Source: CAYLMM01 sp964646035 | GTDB taxonomy: Bacteria > Krumholzibacteriota > Krumholzibacteriia > LZORAL124-64-63 | NCBI GenBank assembly: GCA_964646035.1 | Contig: CAZYDJ010000001.1 | Location: forward strand, 14,806-78,805 | DNA length: 64,000 nt | Direction: 5' to 3' | Shown here: one piece after another, positions 62,609 through 64,000 of the stretch | Layout of the letters: the number at the start of each line of letters is the position of its first letter | Numbering within the stretch: the first letter of the stretch is position 1 | Made by a program: the position numbers and the translations under genes | The notes under the pieces: generated by a model | The model's database searches: none | What the model saw: the letters and a program-made list of their open reading frames with translations, nothing else | Told to the model about the DNA's origin: nothing

Positions 62609-64000
62609 ATGCGCTTCGTCTGGCCCCTGATCATTCTGCTGCTGGCCTCATGCTCGAATTCCGTCGGTGTTGCCACCGATTCTGATCCCGCGGCCGTGAT
62701 CGCCGCCGACTCCAGCGGCGCCGTCCTGACCTCCGGCGATGTCGAAAGCCTGCTCGCCGCCGCGCTCGCGGACAGCCACGCATATCATTGCCTCAATGAT
62801 CTCTGCACCCTGGTCGGCCCCCGGCTCAACGGATCACCGGGATATGCCGCCGCCGTGGAATGGGCCGCCGAGACTATGCGCCTAGGCGGATTGGACAAGG
62901 TCTGGACCGATTCGCTGACAGTACCGAATTGGATTCGGGGCGAGGAGCGGGCCGAAATCGTTTCACCCCGGAGATTCACCCTGCCGATTCTCGGCCTGGG
63001 CGGATCGGTCGGCACGCCCCCGCAGGGGATAAAGGCGCCGCTGCTGGCCGTGGCATCCTTCGAGGAACTGACCGCGAGAGCGGCGGAGGCCTCTGGCCGG
63101 ATCGTTCTTTTCGCTCCGCAGTGGGAAGGATACGGCAAGACGGTGGAATATCGCGGCCACGGAGCAGTGAGAGCCGCCGAGTGCGGAGCCGTGGCCTGCC
63201 TGATCCGTTCGGTGACCCCGCGCAGCCTCTCCACCCTTCACACCGGCGTGATGCGATACGACGAGGGCGACACCATCCCGCGTATTCCCGCCGCCGCCGT
63301 ATCGGTAGAAAACGCAATGCTGCTGCTGGACATGGATCGCCGCGGCACCAAGACCGAGGTCGAGATGTTCATGGGCGCCCGCACCGACGGCGAGTCCCCC
63401 TCAGCCAATGTCCTGGGCGAATTGACCGGCCGGGAAAATCCGCAGGAGATCGTGGTCATCGGAGCCCATCTTGATTCCTGGGATGTCGGCACCTGCGCCC
63501 ACGACGACGGCGGGGGCTGTGTCATCGTCATGGAGGCTGTCCGACTGCTCAAAAAGCTGGGGATGCGTCCGCGGCGAACGATCCGGGTCGTGCTCTACGC
63601 CGACGAGGAAATGACCCAGCAGGGCGGACGCGACTATGCCCGCCGCTACGCCGAGACCCTGCCCCTGCACTTCGCCGCCCTGGAATGCGACGCCGGAGCC
63701 TTCGCCCCGGCCGGGTTCGGGGTGCGCGGCGACTCCACCATGGTCGATCATGTCCGCCGGCTGGCCGCGCCGCTGGCGGTGCTGGGCGCGGACCCGGTGA
63801 ATGCCGGCTGGGCCGGAGTCGACGTCTCCTTCATTGTCAAGAAGGGCGTGACCGGGATCGGCCACCGCGTCCACGGCGAACACTACTTCGACGTCCACCA
63901 CAGCCCTGCCGACACCTTCGACAAGATCGACGCCGGCGATCTGGCCCGGAACGTCGCGGCGGTGGCGGCCATGGCCTACTCCCTGGCCGAGGACGAAAGC
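62609..64000 (+). CDS. M28-family metallopeptidase lipoprotein (carboxypeptidase Q-like), partial at the C-terminus
   Basis: The frame opens at ATG 62609 (MRFVWPLIILLLASC) and runs 464 codons to the right edge without a stop. The lipobox LLASC predicts lipidation at Cys15. A protease-associated insert lies between about 130 and 240. The M28 zinc site follows: HLDSWDVG (first His), HDDGGG (bridging Asp), YADEEMTQQGG (catalytic Glu and Glu ligand), LECDAG (Asp) and FDVHHSP (last His), the order of plasma glutamate carboxypeptidase-type M28B enzymes. It probably trims peptides in the periplasm. A few C-terminal residues are missing. Confidence 0.9.
   Translation, partial: MRFVWPLIILLLASCSNSVGVATDSDPAAVIAADSSGAVLTSGDVESLLAAALADSHAYHCLNDLCTLVGPRLNGSPGYAAAVEWAAETMRLGGLDKVWTDSLTVPNWIRGEERAEIVSPRRFTLPILGLGGSVGTPPQGIKAPLLAVASFEELTARAAEASGRIVLFAPQWEGYGKTVEYRGHGAVRAAECGAVACLIRSVTPRSLSTLHTGVMRYDEGDTIPRIPAAAVSVENAMLLLDMDRRGTKTEVEMFMGARTDGESPSANVLGELTGRENPQEIVVIGAHLDSWDVGTCAHDDGGGCVIVMEAVRLLKKLGMRPRRTIRVVLYADEEMTQQGGRDYARRYAETLPLHFAALECDAGAFAPAGFGVRGDSTMVDHVRRLAAPLAVLGADPVNAGWAGVDVSFIVKKGVTGIGHRVHGEHYFDVHHSPADTFDKIDAGDLARNVAAVAAMAYSLAEDES

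Noticed and set aside
1..64000. tRNA, rRNA, CRISPR, insertion sequences and integrases
   Set aside because: Reading for T-loop motifs, regularly spaced repeats and transposase or integrase motifs gave nothing supportable.

Overview
The window is one contiguous stretch of a high-GC, Gram-negative bacterial genome. It was probably assembled from a metagenome, because a run of exactly 100 N sits at 61469-61568. Several traits point to the FCB side of the tree, of the Eisenbacteria/Krumholzibacteriota/Latescibacterota type: C-terminal FlgD-Ig/type-IX-like sorting domains with a 'PNPF' motif, a PorV-like outer-membrane protein, a DUF3078 barrel, DUF5916 and DUF3857 proteins and a bacterial Tricorn-like protease. 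That placement is an inference from gene content. I see no rRNA, tRNA, CRISPR array, phage or insertion sequence.

Region by region: 1-10329 is a leftward operon with a 2256-residue repetitive secreted protein, a PorV-like barrel and a TPR protein cut by the window edge. 10791-12339 carries a methyltransferase and a small zinc-finger protein facing a HesB/IscA-like gene with an in-frame TGA, read here as a selenoprotein. 12443-19013 is a TetR-controlled RND efflux operon. 19122-23983 holds a dCMP-deaminase-like gene, an OB-fold secreted protein, gpmI and a small cNMP-binding-like protein. 24060-28940 is a TPP-riboswitch operon: TonB receptor, thiamine diphosphokinase and Na+/solute symporter.

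29025-33850 has a hydrolase-like protein lacking its serine nucleophile, then an ECF sigma factor, an anti-sigma factor with a glycogen-binding-type domain, a barrel ending in the same domain, and a helical secreted protein. 33940-36413 holds MscS, a DUF3078 barrel and a small secreted protein. 36537-43998 holds an Ogt-AlkA fusion, a DUF5916 protein, a Tricorn-like protease and an RRM protein. 44223-46369 is a second sigma/anti-sigma pair with a TM2-type membrane protein. 46699-54559 is rightward: GYD protein, two DUF3857 proteins, ABC-F ATPase, nitroreductase, PLP dehydratase. 54533-57351 is a PAS-only sensor and an AI-2E-family permease. 57484-61048 is an RlmB-like methyltransferase and a two-gene bd-like oxidase in which both subunits carry a c-type heme. 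61132-64000 holds a gapped secreted-protein gene, a small unknown and the start of an M28 peptidase lipoprotein.

The most interesting items are the selenocysteine HesB-like gene with a SECIS-like hairpin, the thiamine-uptake operon with its competing leader hairpins, a C-terminal W-G-x-[IV]-K-x-[LM]-Y tag shared by two otherwise unrelated secreted proteins, the bd-like oxidase without CydB, and the sigma/anti-sigma operon with carbohydrate-binding domains.
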